Shown here in pieces: positions 1 to 6,964 of a stretch of 11,546 nucleotides of DNA. Under the pieces are notes generated by a model. That model ran no database searches and had not been told where the DNA came from. It worked only from the letters and a program-made list of their open reading frames with translations. Source of the DNA: Leptofilum sp050292445. Lineage in GTDB: Bacteria > Chloroflexota > Anaerolineae > Promineifilales > Promineifilaceae. The stretch spans positions 1 through 11,546 of the forward strand of contig JBNKLQ010000202.1 of assembly GCA_050292445.1 (NCBI GenBank). The letters are read 5' to 3'. The translations under genes were made by a program, and so were the position numbers. Position 1 is the stretch's first letter. Each line of letters begins with the position of its first letter.

Positions 1-330
1 GACCGCTCGTTGCTCAGCGGGCAACGGCACTTGGCAATGCTGACAGGTTCGGGGGCGGTGAACGGTCACTACATCCGGCATATCGCACATCGTCAGTGTG
101 TGACCCTGATGTCCTTTTTGACCACCTGGTTTCTTGTCGCTTTTGCGGCGCAGGCTTTTGGTTCGTTTCTTTTTGCGGCTTTTGTCTCGACTGGATGGCC
201 AGTGAGAATTGCGACTGTTTTGCTTGAGCAAAGCTGTCAGTTCAGCTATTTGCTGCTGGGCGGCTTGCAAGGCAGCTTCTAATTCTTGAATCCTTTGCTT
301 TAGCTGCTCGTTTTCTTGCTGGTAATCCAT
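1..330 (-). CDS. IS66-family transposase, N-terminal 110 residues (partial)
   Basis: This reading frame runs on the minus strand from the ATG at 330-328 to the window edge without a stop, giving 110 codons. The protein starts MDYQQENEQLKQRIQELEAA, a leucine/glutamine-rich coiled coil of about 35 residues. A KQNSRNSHWPSS segment follows, matching the conserved N-terminal IS66 motif LxKNSxNSSxPPSS. Next come a basic Lys/Arg stretch, the hallmark KKPGGQKGHQGHTL, and the first half of a zinc-binding motif, CQHC. These are the family's leucine zipper, helix-turn-helix and zinc-finger regions. The DDE catalytic core would follow outside the window, so it cannot be judged whether the gene is intact. 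The ATG is favoured because the coiled coil begins directly after it. No clear Shine-Dalgarno sequence is visible. The plus-strand open frame over the same bases is only its shadow. Confidence 0.92.
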   Translation of the reverse strand, partial: MDYQQENEQLKQRIQELEAALQAAQQQIAELTALLKQNSRNSHWPSSRDKSRKKKRTKSLRRKSDKKPGGQKGHQGHTLTMCDMPDVVTVHRPRTCQHCQVPLPAEQRAV

Positions 331-371
331 GACGCTTATTTATACCACAGGTCTCAGGCCTGTATAGTTAC
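1..371 (-). mobile_element. IS66-family insertion sequence, partial (cut by window edge)
   Basis: The left part of the window is the 5' end of an IS66-type element lying on the minus strand. It contains the start of the transposase (330 down to 1). Upstream of the transposase ATG there is no room for, and no sign of, tnpA or tnpB accessory genes, so this looks like the single-gene (ISBst12-like) type. Read on the minus strand, the sequence starting at 371 is GTAACTATACAGG. GTAA is the usual beginning of IS66 terminal repeats, so 371 is the proposed outer end, and 372-379 (AAACATTC) would be the 8-bp target duplication typical of the family. The opposite end lies outside the window, so neither the repeat nor the duplication can be confirmed here. 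Confidence 0.65.
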
Positions 372-465
372 AAACATTCTTTGTCACTTTGTTCCTTCGT
401 TTCTTCGTATAAACCAAATATTTTGCGTAGCCTAAACAGTGAACAATAGCATGGATGTTGTGATG

Positions 466-493
466 TTGAGTTTGTGGGCTGTGCTATTATTAT
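466..493 (+). promoter_or_regulatory. Possible sigma-70-type promoter for the macroglobulin gene
   Basis: TTGAGT (466-471) and TATTAT (488-493) are separated by 16 bp, a reasonable match to -35 and -10 boxes. They lie about 105 bp before the chosen start codon, in the AT-richer spacer between the IS element and the macroglobulin gene. The rest of this spacer (372-597) holds no gene I can support. The call rests on the hexamers alone; a second AT-rich stretch near 510-520 could serve instead. Confidence 0.3.
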
Positions 494-580
494 GGAGTGG
501 TAAGCTGTTAAAATTATAAAGCAGGGGCGGAACCTAATAATCCTTTTTCCCGTTTTCCCTGTATGTCTTGCACATGTATT

Positions 581-586
581 GGAGAG
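581..586 (+). promoter_or_regulatory. Ribosome binding site deciding the macroglobulin start
   Basis: GGAGAG lies 11 bases before the ATG at 598. It falls downstream of the earlier in-frame starts (TTG 568, ATG 574), so it supports 598. That start also places the basic n-region MRKNR at the very N-terminus of the lipoprotein signal peptide. Confidence 0.7.
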
Positions 587-597
587 AGAAACACACC

Positions 598-3500
598 ATG
601 CGTAAAAATCGTCTGCTTGCTATTTTTGTAATTGTAGTTGCCATTTTGGTGGCCTGCCGGGAAGAAGAACCATTGCCTACTCCGGTGCCTACCGTTACTA
701 TGCCAACCGCTATCCCGACGGAAACACCCATTGCCACGGAATCTGGGACGGAAACGGCCGTTGCTACCCCCGCCCCCATCCAAATCGATCCCGCCGACAT
801 TGACTGGGCACCGCAGATTCTTTACAGTAGCCCAACCCCCGGCGAAGAAGTGCTGCTCGATGGAGCCATCACCGTTCGTTTTGACCAGCCGATGAACCAG
901 CAGGCGGTGGAAGACGCCTTTGCTGTCACCCCGGCCGATGGCGGTCAAAAGGTGAACGGCAACTTTTCTTGGCCGCGCCCGGATACGGTTGTTTTTACGC
1001 CGCAAACAGATTACCAGCGGCGGCAAACGTACCGCATAGAAATTGGGGATACGGCCGCTTCCGCCAATGGCCTTACCCTGGAAGTGCCCGTCGAACTTGT
1101 GCTGCAAACCGTCGGTGCACTGGAAGTTAGCCAACTCATTCCTGCCGACGGCAGCATTGACGTACAAACAGATGGCGCGATCACGGTTTTGTTCAATCGA
1201 CCCGTGGTGCCGTTGGTCAGCAGTGGGCAGCAGGCCGCTTTGCCCCAGCCGTTAGACTTTGATCCGCCCGTAAGCGGGCAGGGAGAATGGACCTCCACCA
1301 GCATTTACCGCTTTGTGCCCGATGATCCGCTGGCCGGGGCAACAACCTATCGTCTAACCCTTGATGAAGAATTGACTGATCTGGTGGGTGTTGGATTGGA
1401 ACAGCCATTTGCTGCCCAATTCACTACACTCAACCCCGACATCGTCACCGTGGAGCCAGACGGCAGCGCCGATCTGATTGCCACGGAGCCGATCACCATC
1501 ACTTTCAACATGCCGATGGACCGCGCCACCACCGAAGCCGCTATTTCGCTCAGTGGCGTGGATGCGCCCGCAGCCGACTATGTGTTTGAATGGCTGGAAG
1601 ATGACCGCGTGGTGCAACTAACGCCTCAAGAGCTATTGGCGCTGGACACACAGTATCAATTGCAAGTCAACGGCTCTGCCCGCGCCGCCAATGGTGAAGC
1701 CAGCCTGGGCGACAGTGAAACGTTTGCCTTCCAGACGGTGCCCTTCCCTGGCATTATTCGTACAGTCCCGGCGGCGGGTGGTGTGCCCGAACGCTTCCAA
1801 CGTGGCGTTGTCATCCAGTTTGCTTCGCCAATGGATTGGGATACGGTGGAAGGCAATATTCGCATCGATCCTGAACCGGCGCGGATGACAACGTATGTCA
1901 ATCAGTTCAGCAACGAAATATCGCTGGATTTCAACCTGGAACTGAACACCACCTACACCATCATTGTGCCCGGCTTTGTGGCCGATCCGTATGGCAACAC
2001 GCTGGGTGAACCGTACACTTTCCGCTTCACAACGCAGGGCCGCGTGCCTATCGCCTCACTAGGGCTGCCGCCGCGCCTCAGCCAGTTCAGCACCAGCTTT
2101 TCTACCAATGTGGATGTGGTTCACGTTAACGTCTCCCGGCTGGATTTGGCGCTGTATGATTTGGGCTTGCCGCTTAATTTGCTGAATCGGCCGTATGATG
2201 CCACCGATTACCGTCCCGCCGCTGCCCCCATTCGCACCTGGTCGCTGCCGCAAGACACGCCACGCGACGAAGTGGGGACGGCCGTTGTTCCCCTAGCTGG
2301 TGAAGGTGGCGGTGCGTTGGCTCCTGGTGTTTATTTGCTAACGGTGGACTCACCAGAAACCATCGAGGAGGTGCGTTTCTGGCAAAACCAGCGCAACCTG
2401 CTGGTGGTGGCCGACACCAACATCGTGGTGAAAGAGATGTTTGGCGCGGTTCACGTTTGGGTGACCGATTTGCAAACTGGGCAGCCCGCCGCCAACCGTA
2501 ATTTGACGCTGTACAGCGAGCAGGGCGTGTCGTTGGGCACGGCCGTTTCCGACAACAACGGTTTTGCTCAATTCGACTACAACCCAACCAATGATTATCT
2601 GGAAGGGGCTACCGTGGTGAGTGGCCAGCCAGGGCAGGCGGGCTTTGGCATTGGCAGCAGCATCTGGGATGACGGTGTGCGGCCGTGGGAATTTGATGTT
2701 CCGGCCACCAGCGGTGATGAGGTTGAAACTCTGGCTTACATCTACACTGACCGGCCCATTTATCGCCCTGGCGACACAATCCATTACAAAGGCATTGTGC
2801 GCGACACCAATTACGGCCGTTACACTCAACCAGACATCACCACGCTAGACCTGCGCCTGGCCAGCAACAACTTCTTTGGCGGCGAGACGTTCGAGCGCAC
2901 CTTCCCCGTGGAGGTCGGACCGGATGGCACATTTAGCGGCGAATATCAGCTGCCACAGGATGTGGGGCTGGGTTCTTACCAGTTCTTTGTGCAAAGCAGC
3001 ACCGTGGAAGCGTACCGCCAGTTCACTGTGGCCGAATACCGCACGCCGGAATTCCTGGTCAACATGACGCCTGACGAGTCGGAACAGCTGCGTGGCGAAA
3101 CCGTTACCGTGGAACTGAGCGCCGAATACTTCTTTGGCGGGCCAGCTACCGATTTGCCGGTGGAGTGGACGGTGTATGAAGAAGCGTACCAGCCCACGCC
3201 GGTTGGTGGTCCGTTTTATAGCTTTGGCGATGCAGGTGGCTTCTTGTATCAGGACCCCGGTCTGTTCGGTGGCTTTGGTGGGGGTGGCGGTTTTGGCAAT
3301 TATCTGCTCAATGGCAACGGCCGTACCGATGAAAACGGCCGTCTCCTCATCGAACTGCCTGCCAATCTGTTGCAAGAGGTGGACGAGGGCAGTCGCGTCA
3401 TCACCGTGGAGGCCAACGTCCTTGACTTGTCCGAGTTCCCCGTGAGCAGCCGCACCCGCGTCGTTCTGCATGCGGCAGAAACCTACGTCGGCGTCGAACC

Positions 3501-6500
3501 GGATGATTTCATTGGCCGGGCCAACACCGAATCCACCGTGAATTTGCAGACGATTGATTGGGACGGCCGTTCCGTTGCCAATCAGCAAGTTGAAGTTGTT
3601 TTTTACCGGCGCGAATGGATACCTAACCGCAACCAGGATTACGGTGTTTACTACACCAGATGGGACACGGTCGATACCGAAGTGGCCCGCGCCAGCGTCA
3701 CCACCGACGCTCAGGGGCGTGCTGCTGCCAGCTTCACGCCCGAGGAAGGCGGCACTTACATCGCCGTGGCCACCGTCACCGACGATGGCGGGCGCGAACA
3801 GTTTAGCAGCACCACCATCTGGGTAGCGGACGCTGGCCGGATTGGCTGGCAAATTGATCCGCGCGACAAAACGATGACGCTCACGCCTGACGACATCAAT
3901 TACACCCCTGGCGACACCGCCCGCGTGCTGATCCAGTCGCCGTTTAGCGAACCAGTGCAGGCGTGGCTTACCATCGAGCGCGGCCAACTGCTGGAGCAGC
4001 GGGTGATCACCGTGGACGGCAGCAGCGACGTGCTGGAGATTCCCATCACCGCCGCGATGTCGCCCAATGCGTTTGTCACCGTCACGGCCATCAAAGGCGT
4101 GGATGACAGCAATAATCCGTATCCCGAAATGCGGCTGGGCATTGCCGAACTGCCTGTTTCCACCGAGCAGCAGGCGCTTACCGTCACCTTGACGCCGCAG
4201 CAGGATACGTTTGGTCCGGGGGAAACGGCCGTTTACACCATCAACGTTACCGATTACCAGGGCAATCCTGTCCAGGCAGGTGTGTCGTTGGCGCTGGTTG
4301 ATTTGGCCGTGCTGACGCTGAAAAATGACAACGCGCCCAATATTTTGGATGCGTTTTATGCCGAGCAGCCGTACCGCAGCCGCATCGGTTCTGGCCTCAT
4401 TTTCTCCGGCGAAGGCTACCCCATCGAGATTCCGGTGGAGCAGCTGGGTCTGGGCGGCGGCGGTGGCGGTGAAGCGGCCGATACGGCCCTGGCCCGCTCC
4501 ACCAGCAATGATGATGAGGGCGTGCGCCAGGACTTCCCCGACACGGCGTTCTGGCAGGCCAGCCTGACGACGGATGCCAATGGTGTGGCGACTGCAGAGA
4601 TTCCGCTGCCGGATAATTTGACCACCTGGCGCTTGAGCAGCAAAGCGGTCACGCCAGATACATTGGTGGGCCAAAGCTCCGTGGATATTGTTACCACGCT
4701 GCCGCTGCTGGTGCGCCCCGTCACGCCGCGTTTCTTCACCATGGGCGATCAGGTGGAGTTGGGAGCGATTGTGAATAACAATACGGGGGTAGAGCTGGAA
4801 ACGGCCGTTACCCTACAAGCTTCTGGCGTCACGTTGAATGGCCCAGAAACACAAACCGTCACCGTGCCCGCCAACGGGCAGATGCTGGTGCGCTGGCCCG
4901 TTACCGTAGGAAACGTGGCGGGCGTTGACCTCACCTTCCGCGTGGAGGGCGGCGAATACACCGACGCCAGCAAACCCACCTTTGGCGATGGCGGCGACAT
5001 CCCTGTTTACCGCTACACAGGCGATGACGTGGTCGCAACTGCCGGACAATTGGATGAAGCCGGTAACCGCGTGGAGGCCATCTTGCTGCCGCCCGGCGTC
5101 GATCCGGCACAGGGTGAGGTGGCCATCACCCTCAGTCCCTCCCTGGCAGCGGCGCTGGTGGACAGCATCAAACTCAACAACGATCTGGATTACTCAACGC
5201 TGTGCGCCTACGCTGTTACCGACCGGATGCTGCCCAACGCGGCGCTTCTTGGTCTGGCCCAGCAACTGCCTGCGGCTGATCTGGACGCCGCCGACGTAGC
5301 CGAATCAGAAACAATTGTGCAGCGTAGTGTTTCCCAATTGGAAGAGCTGGTTTTGGCCGATGGCGGCTGGGGCTGGTGCAGCAGCGTAGAAAGCGATCCC
5401 TGGCTGACGGCCTATGCTTTGTTTGGCTTAGCGCAGGCGCGCGAATTGGGTTACTCGGCGCGGGCCAGCGTGTTGGAAAATGCGGCCAACTATCTCGTAG
5501 CCCAGCTGGTAACGCCATCGCCGCAAGTGACTGCCTTTGAAGTGAACCGGCAGGCGTTTTTCCTTTACGTGCTGGCCCAGCTAGACGCCGACATCGTGCC
5601 GGATTTGGACCGGCTGGTGGATGAGAACCGCAGTTTGTTGGACCCGTACGCTGGGGCGCTGGTCGCCTCAGCCTATGCTGATTTGGGCATCATGGATGAC
5701 CGGGTAGACACGCTGCTGAACGATTTGAACGACAGTGCCGTGGTGAGCGCCACTGGTACCCATTGGCAAGACGCCAGCCGCGACATCCGCAACCTGAACA
5801 GCGACGTTCGCGGTACGGCCGTTGTTCTGCAAACCTTGGCACAGCTCGATCCTGAAAACCCACTGCTGCCAGGTGCGGTGCGCTGGTTGATGAGCGCTCG
5901 CACCGCGCAGCTCTGGTCTACCTCGCACGAAACTGCCTGGACCATCTTCTCCCTGACGGAATGGATGGTGGCCACGGGCGAGTTGGAGGCCAATTATGAG
6001 TACAACCTGGACGTGAATTTGCAGGAAGTGACAGACGGCCGTTTCACCACCAGCACTATTACCGACAGCCGCAATGTCTCCTTGCCCATTAGCGATTTAC
6101 TGCTTGAAGATGCCAACTTCTTTAACTTTGGACGTGGGGCGGGAGACGGCCGTCTTTACTACACCATGCATTTAGAGAGCGCCATCGACATGAACTTTGT
6201 CTCGCCGGTCAACCGGGGTGTCTCCGTGGAGCGTGTTTACTACGATGCAGAATGTGACCCGGAAACCGAAACCTGCGAGCCAATCACCGAGATTGAAGCA
6301 GGGCAGCAGGTCAGGGTGGTGCTCACTATCATCGCTGAAAACGATCTGGTTTATGCGATGGTCGAAGACCCGATTCCGGCTGGAACGGAAGCCATCGACC
6401 CAGGGCTGAACACCAATTCAGCCACACAGGGCGGCGAGGTGAACCGGGTGGATGAAGAATATCGTTACGGCTACTGGGGTTGGTGGTTCTTCAACCAGAT

Positions 6501-6687
6501 CGAGTATCGCGACGAGCAGGTGGTGTTCCTGGCGAACTTCTTGCCTGCGGGCACCTACCAGTACAGCTACTTCTTGCAAGCCACCATCCCTGGCGAATAC
6601 CAGGTGCGTCCCACCTTTGCCCGCCAGACGTTTTTCCCGGAGGTGAACGGCCGTTCCGCTGGAATGGTCTTCGCCATTCTTCCGTAA
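598..6687 (+). CDS. Giant alpha-2-macroglobulin-family lipoprotein with four N-terminal Ig-like domains; thioester motif lost
   Basis: A 2029-aa exported lipoprotein. Residues 1-20 form a type II signal peptide (MRKNR, hydrophobic core, lipobox LVAC with Cys20 as lipid anchor). A Pro/Thr-rich linker reaches about residue 65. Four Big_5/SbsA-type Ig-like domains follow at about 71-172, 175-280, 282-383 and 384-480, each with the F-x-x-P-M or related motif (FDQPM, FNRPV, FNMPM, FASPM). The macroglobulin core has the classic MG2 signature YIYTDRPIYRPGDT at 714, Gly-rich stretches near 890-900 and 1286-1291 (the latter in the bait-like segment, about 1255-1314), the A2M domain from about 1315, an alpha/alpha-toroid (thioester) domain about 1480-1800, and a C-terminal domain ending in PEVNGRS (2014-2020). 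Relatives in the family trap proteases by cleavage of the bait region and covalent thioester capture. Here the CxEQ position reads LCAYAVTDRMLP: Cys1536 stays but Glu-Gln is Tyr-Ala, so no thioester can form. No pbpC (PBP1C) gene is adjacent. Function as a surface protease inhibitor is inference. Confidence 0.95.
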   Translation: MRKNRLLAIFVIVVAILVACREEEPLPTPVPTVTMPTAIPTETPIATESGTETAVATPAPIQIDPADIDWAPQILYSSPTPGEEVLLDGAITVRFDQPMNQQAVEDAFAVTPADGGQKVNGNFSWPRPDTVVFTPQTDYQRRQTYRIEIGDTAASANGLTLEVPVELVLQTVGALEVSQLIPADGSIDVQTDGAITVLFNRPVVPLVSSGQQAALPQPLDFDPPVSGQGEWTSTSIYRFVPDDPLAGATTYRLTLDEELTDLVGVGLEQPFAAQFTTLNPDIVTVEPDGSADLIATEPITITFNMPMDRATTEAAISLSGVDAPAADYVFEWLEDDRVVQLTPQELLALDTQYQLQVNGSARAANGEASLGDSETFAFQTVPFPGIIRTVPAAGGVPERFQRGVVIQFASPMDWDTVEGNIRIDPEPARMTTYVNQFSNEISLDFNLELNTTYTIIVPGFVADPYGNTLGEPYTFRFTTQGRVPIASLGLPPRLSQFSTSFSTNVDVVHVNVSRLDLALYDLGLPLNLLNRPYDATDYRPAAAPIRTWSLPQDTPRDEVGTAVVPLAGEGGGALAPGVYLLTVDSPETIEEVRFWQNQRNLLVVADTNIVVKEMFGAVHVWVTDLQTGQPAANRNLTLYSEQGVSLGTAVSDNNGFAQFDYNPTNDYLEGATVVSGQPGQAGFGIGSSIWDDGVRPWEFDVPATSGDEVETLAYIYTDRPIYRPGDTIHYKGIVRDTNYGRYTQPDITTLDLRLASNNFFGGETFERTFPVEVGPDGTFSGEYQLPQDVGLGSYQFFVQSSTVEAYRQFTVAEYRTPEFLVNMTPDESEQLRGETVTVELSAEYFFGGPATDLPVEWTVYEEAYQPTPVGGPFYSFGDAGGFLYQDPGLFGGFGGGGGFGNYLLNGNGRTDENGRLLIELPANLLQEVDEGSRVITVEANVLDLSEFPVSSRTRVVLHAAETYVGVEPDDFIGRANTESTVNLQTIDWDGRSVANQQVEVVFYRREWIPNRNQDYGVYYTRWDTVDTEVARASVTTDAQGRAAASFTPEEGGTYIAVATVTDDGGREQFSSTTIWVADAGRIGWQIDPRDKTMTLTPDDINYTPGDTARVLIQSPFSEPVQAWLTIERGQLLEQRVITVDGSSDVLEIPITAAMSPNAFVTVTAIKGVDDSNNPYPEMRLGIAELPVSTEQQALTVTLTPQQDTFGPGETAVYTINVTDYQGNPVQAGVSLALVDLAVLTLKNDNAPNILDAFYAEQPYRSRIGSGLIFSGEGYPIEIPVEQLGLGGGGGGEAADTALARSTSNDDEGVRQDFPDTAFWQASLTTDANGVATAEIPLPDNLTTWRLSSKAVTPDTLVGQSSVDIVTTLPLLVRPVTPRFFTMGDQVELGAIVNNNTGVELETAVTLQASGVTLNGPETQTVTVPANGQMLVRWPVTVGNVAGVDLTFRVEGGEYTDASKPTFGDGGDIPVYRYTGDDVVATAGQLDEAGNRVEAILLPPGVDPAQGEVAITLSPSLAAALVDSIKLNNDLDYSTLCAYAVTDRMLPNAALLGLAQQLPAADLDAADVAESETIVQRSVSQLEELVLADGGWGWCSSVESDPWLTAYALFGLAQARELGYSARASVLENAANYLVAQLVTPSPQVTAFEVNRQAFFLYVLAQLDADIVPDLDRLVDENRSLLDPYAGALVASAYADLGIMDDRVDTLLNDLNDSAVVSATGTHWQDASRDIRNLNSDVRGTAVVLQTLAQLDPENPLLPGAVRWLMSARTAQLWSTSHETAWTIFSLTEWMVATGELEANYEYNLDVNLQEVTDGRFTTSTITDSRNVSLPISDLLLEDANFFNFGRGAGDGRLYYTMHLESAIDMNFVSPVNRGVSVERVYYDAECDPETETCEPITEIEAGQQVRVVLTIIAENDLVYAMVEDPIPAGTEAIDPGLNTNSATQGGEVNRVDEEYRYGYWGWWFFNQIEYRDEQVVFLANFLPAGTYQYSYFLQATIPGEYQVRPTFARQTFFPEVNGRSAGMVFAILP

Positions 6688-6740
6688 TCGGTAATCGGTG
6701 AACGGTAATCGGTTTGCCGATAACGGATGACCGATTACCG
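6684..6740 (+). repeat. GTAATCG heptamer repeats with inverted copy (hairpin after the macroglobulin stop)
   Basis: Starting one base before the TAA stop, the heptamer GTAATCG stands at 6684, 6691 and 6705, with a diverged unit GTGAACG at 6698. The longer unit CGGTAATCGGT occurs exactly at 6689-6699 and 6703-6713. Its perfect inverse ACCGATTACCG sits at 6730-6740, so an 11-bp stem can form with a 16-nt loop (using the second copy). It may be an mRNA 3'-end stabiliser, part of a bipartite terminator, or a small dispersed repeat. Confidence 0.75.
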
Positions 6741-6746
6741 GTAGGT

Positions 6747-6803
6747 GCAAAGCAGGTGATGGGCAGCGTGAAAGCTGTCTGCCACCTGCTTTGTCAATTT
6801 TTT
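6747..6803 (+). terminator. Rho-independent terminator of the macroglobulin gene
   Basis: GCAAAGCAGGTG (6747-6758) pairs with CACCTGCTTTGT (6783-6794), a 12-bp stem closed by one G-U pair. An additional inner stem GGCAGC/GCTGTC continues the hairpin towards a short loop. CAA and six T residues (6798-6803) follow. The site lies 60 bp after the stop codon at 6685-6687 and marks the end of that transcription unit. Confidence 0.88.
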
Positions 6804-6952
6804 AACAACTCCATATTTTTTCACGTCGCCTTAACTTCCTATTGCTTTCCTTTGGTTAATATAGCAAGTAGCAGAATTTTCGTTAGAAGTAAGCAGTAGT
6901 ATGAGTGATCGTAAGGTACGGCCGTATCGTTCGTAGCACTGTATTGTTAATC

Positions 6953-6959
6953 AAGGTGG
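6953..6959 (+). promoter_or_regulatory. Ribosome binding site deciding the hydrolase start
   Basis: AAGGTGG ends five bases before the ATG at 6965. The frame stays open upstream to 6905, but that extension has no such site and no similarity to the alpha/beta-hydrolase N-terminus, so 6965 is preferred. Confidence 0.7.
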
Positions 6960-6964
6960 CGTGT

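Noticed and set aside
10..282. Plus-strand open frame of 90 codons at the window start
   Set aside because: It is the antisense shadow of the IS66 transposase N-terminus, which has clear family motifs on the minus strand.
370..384. Hairpin ACAAA/TTTGT beside the IS66 end as a terminator
   Set aside because: A five-base AT-rich stem without a T tail is too weak; it also straddles the proposed target site.
514..1167. Minus-strand open frame of 217 codons over the macroglobulin start
   Set aside because: It overlaps the signal peptide and first Ig-like domain on the opposite strand; no motif, no ribosome binding site.
2845..4674. Long open frame of 609 codons on the minus strand inside the macroglobulin gene
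   Set aside because: It is antisense to strongly supported domains, its translation is a low-information Arg/His/Gly-rich mix with no recognisable motif, and such shadows are normal opposite GC-rich coding sequence.
5812..5822. ACGGCCGT as a transcription-factor operator
   Set aside because: Eighteen of 20 copies lie within coding sequence and not near gene starts, which does not suit a local operator.
6901..6936. Eleven-codon ATG frame upstream of the hydrolase gene (possible leader peptide)
   Set aside because: No ribosome binding site, no regulatory codon run and no attenuator hairpin between it and 6965.
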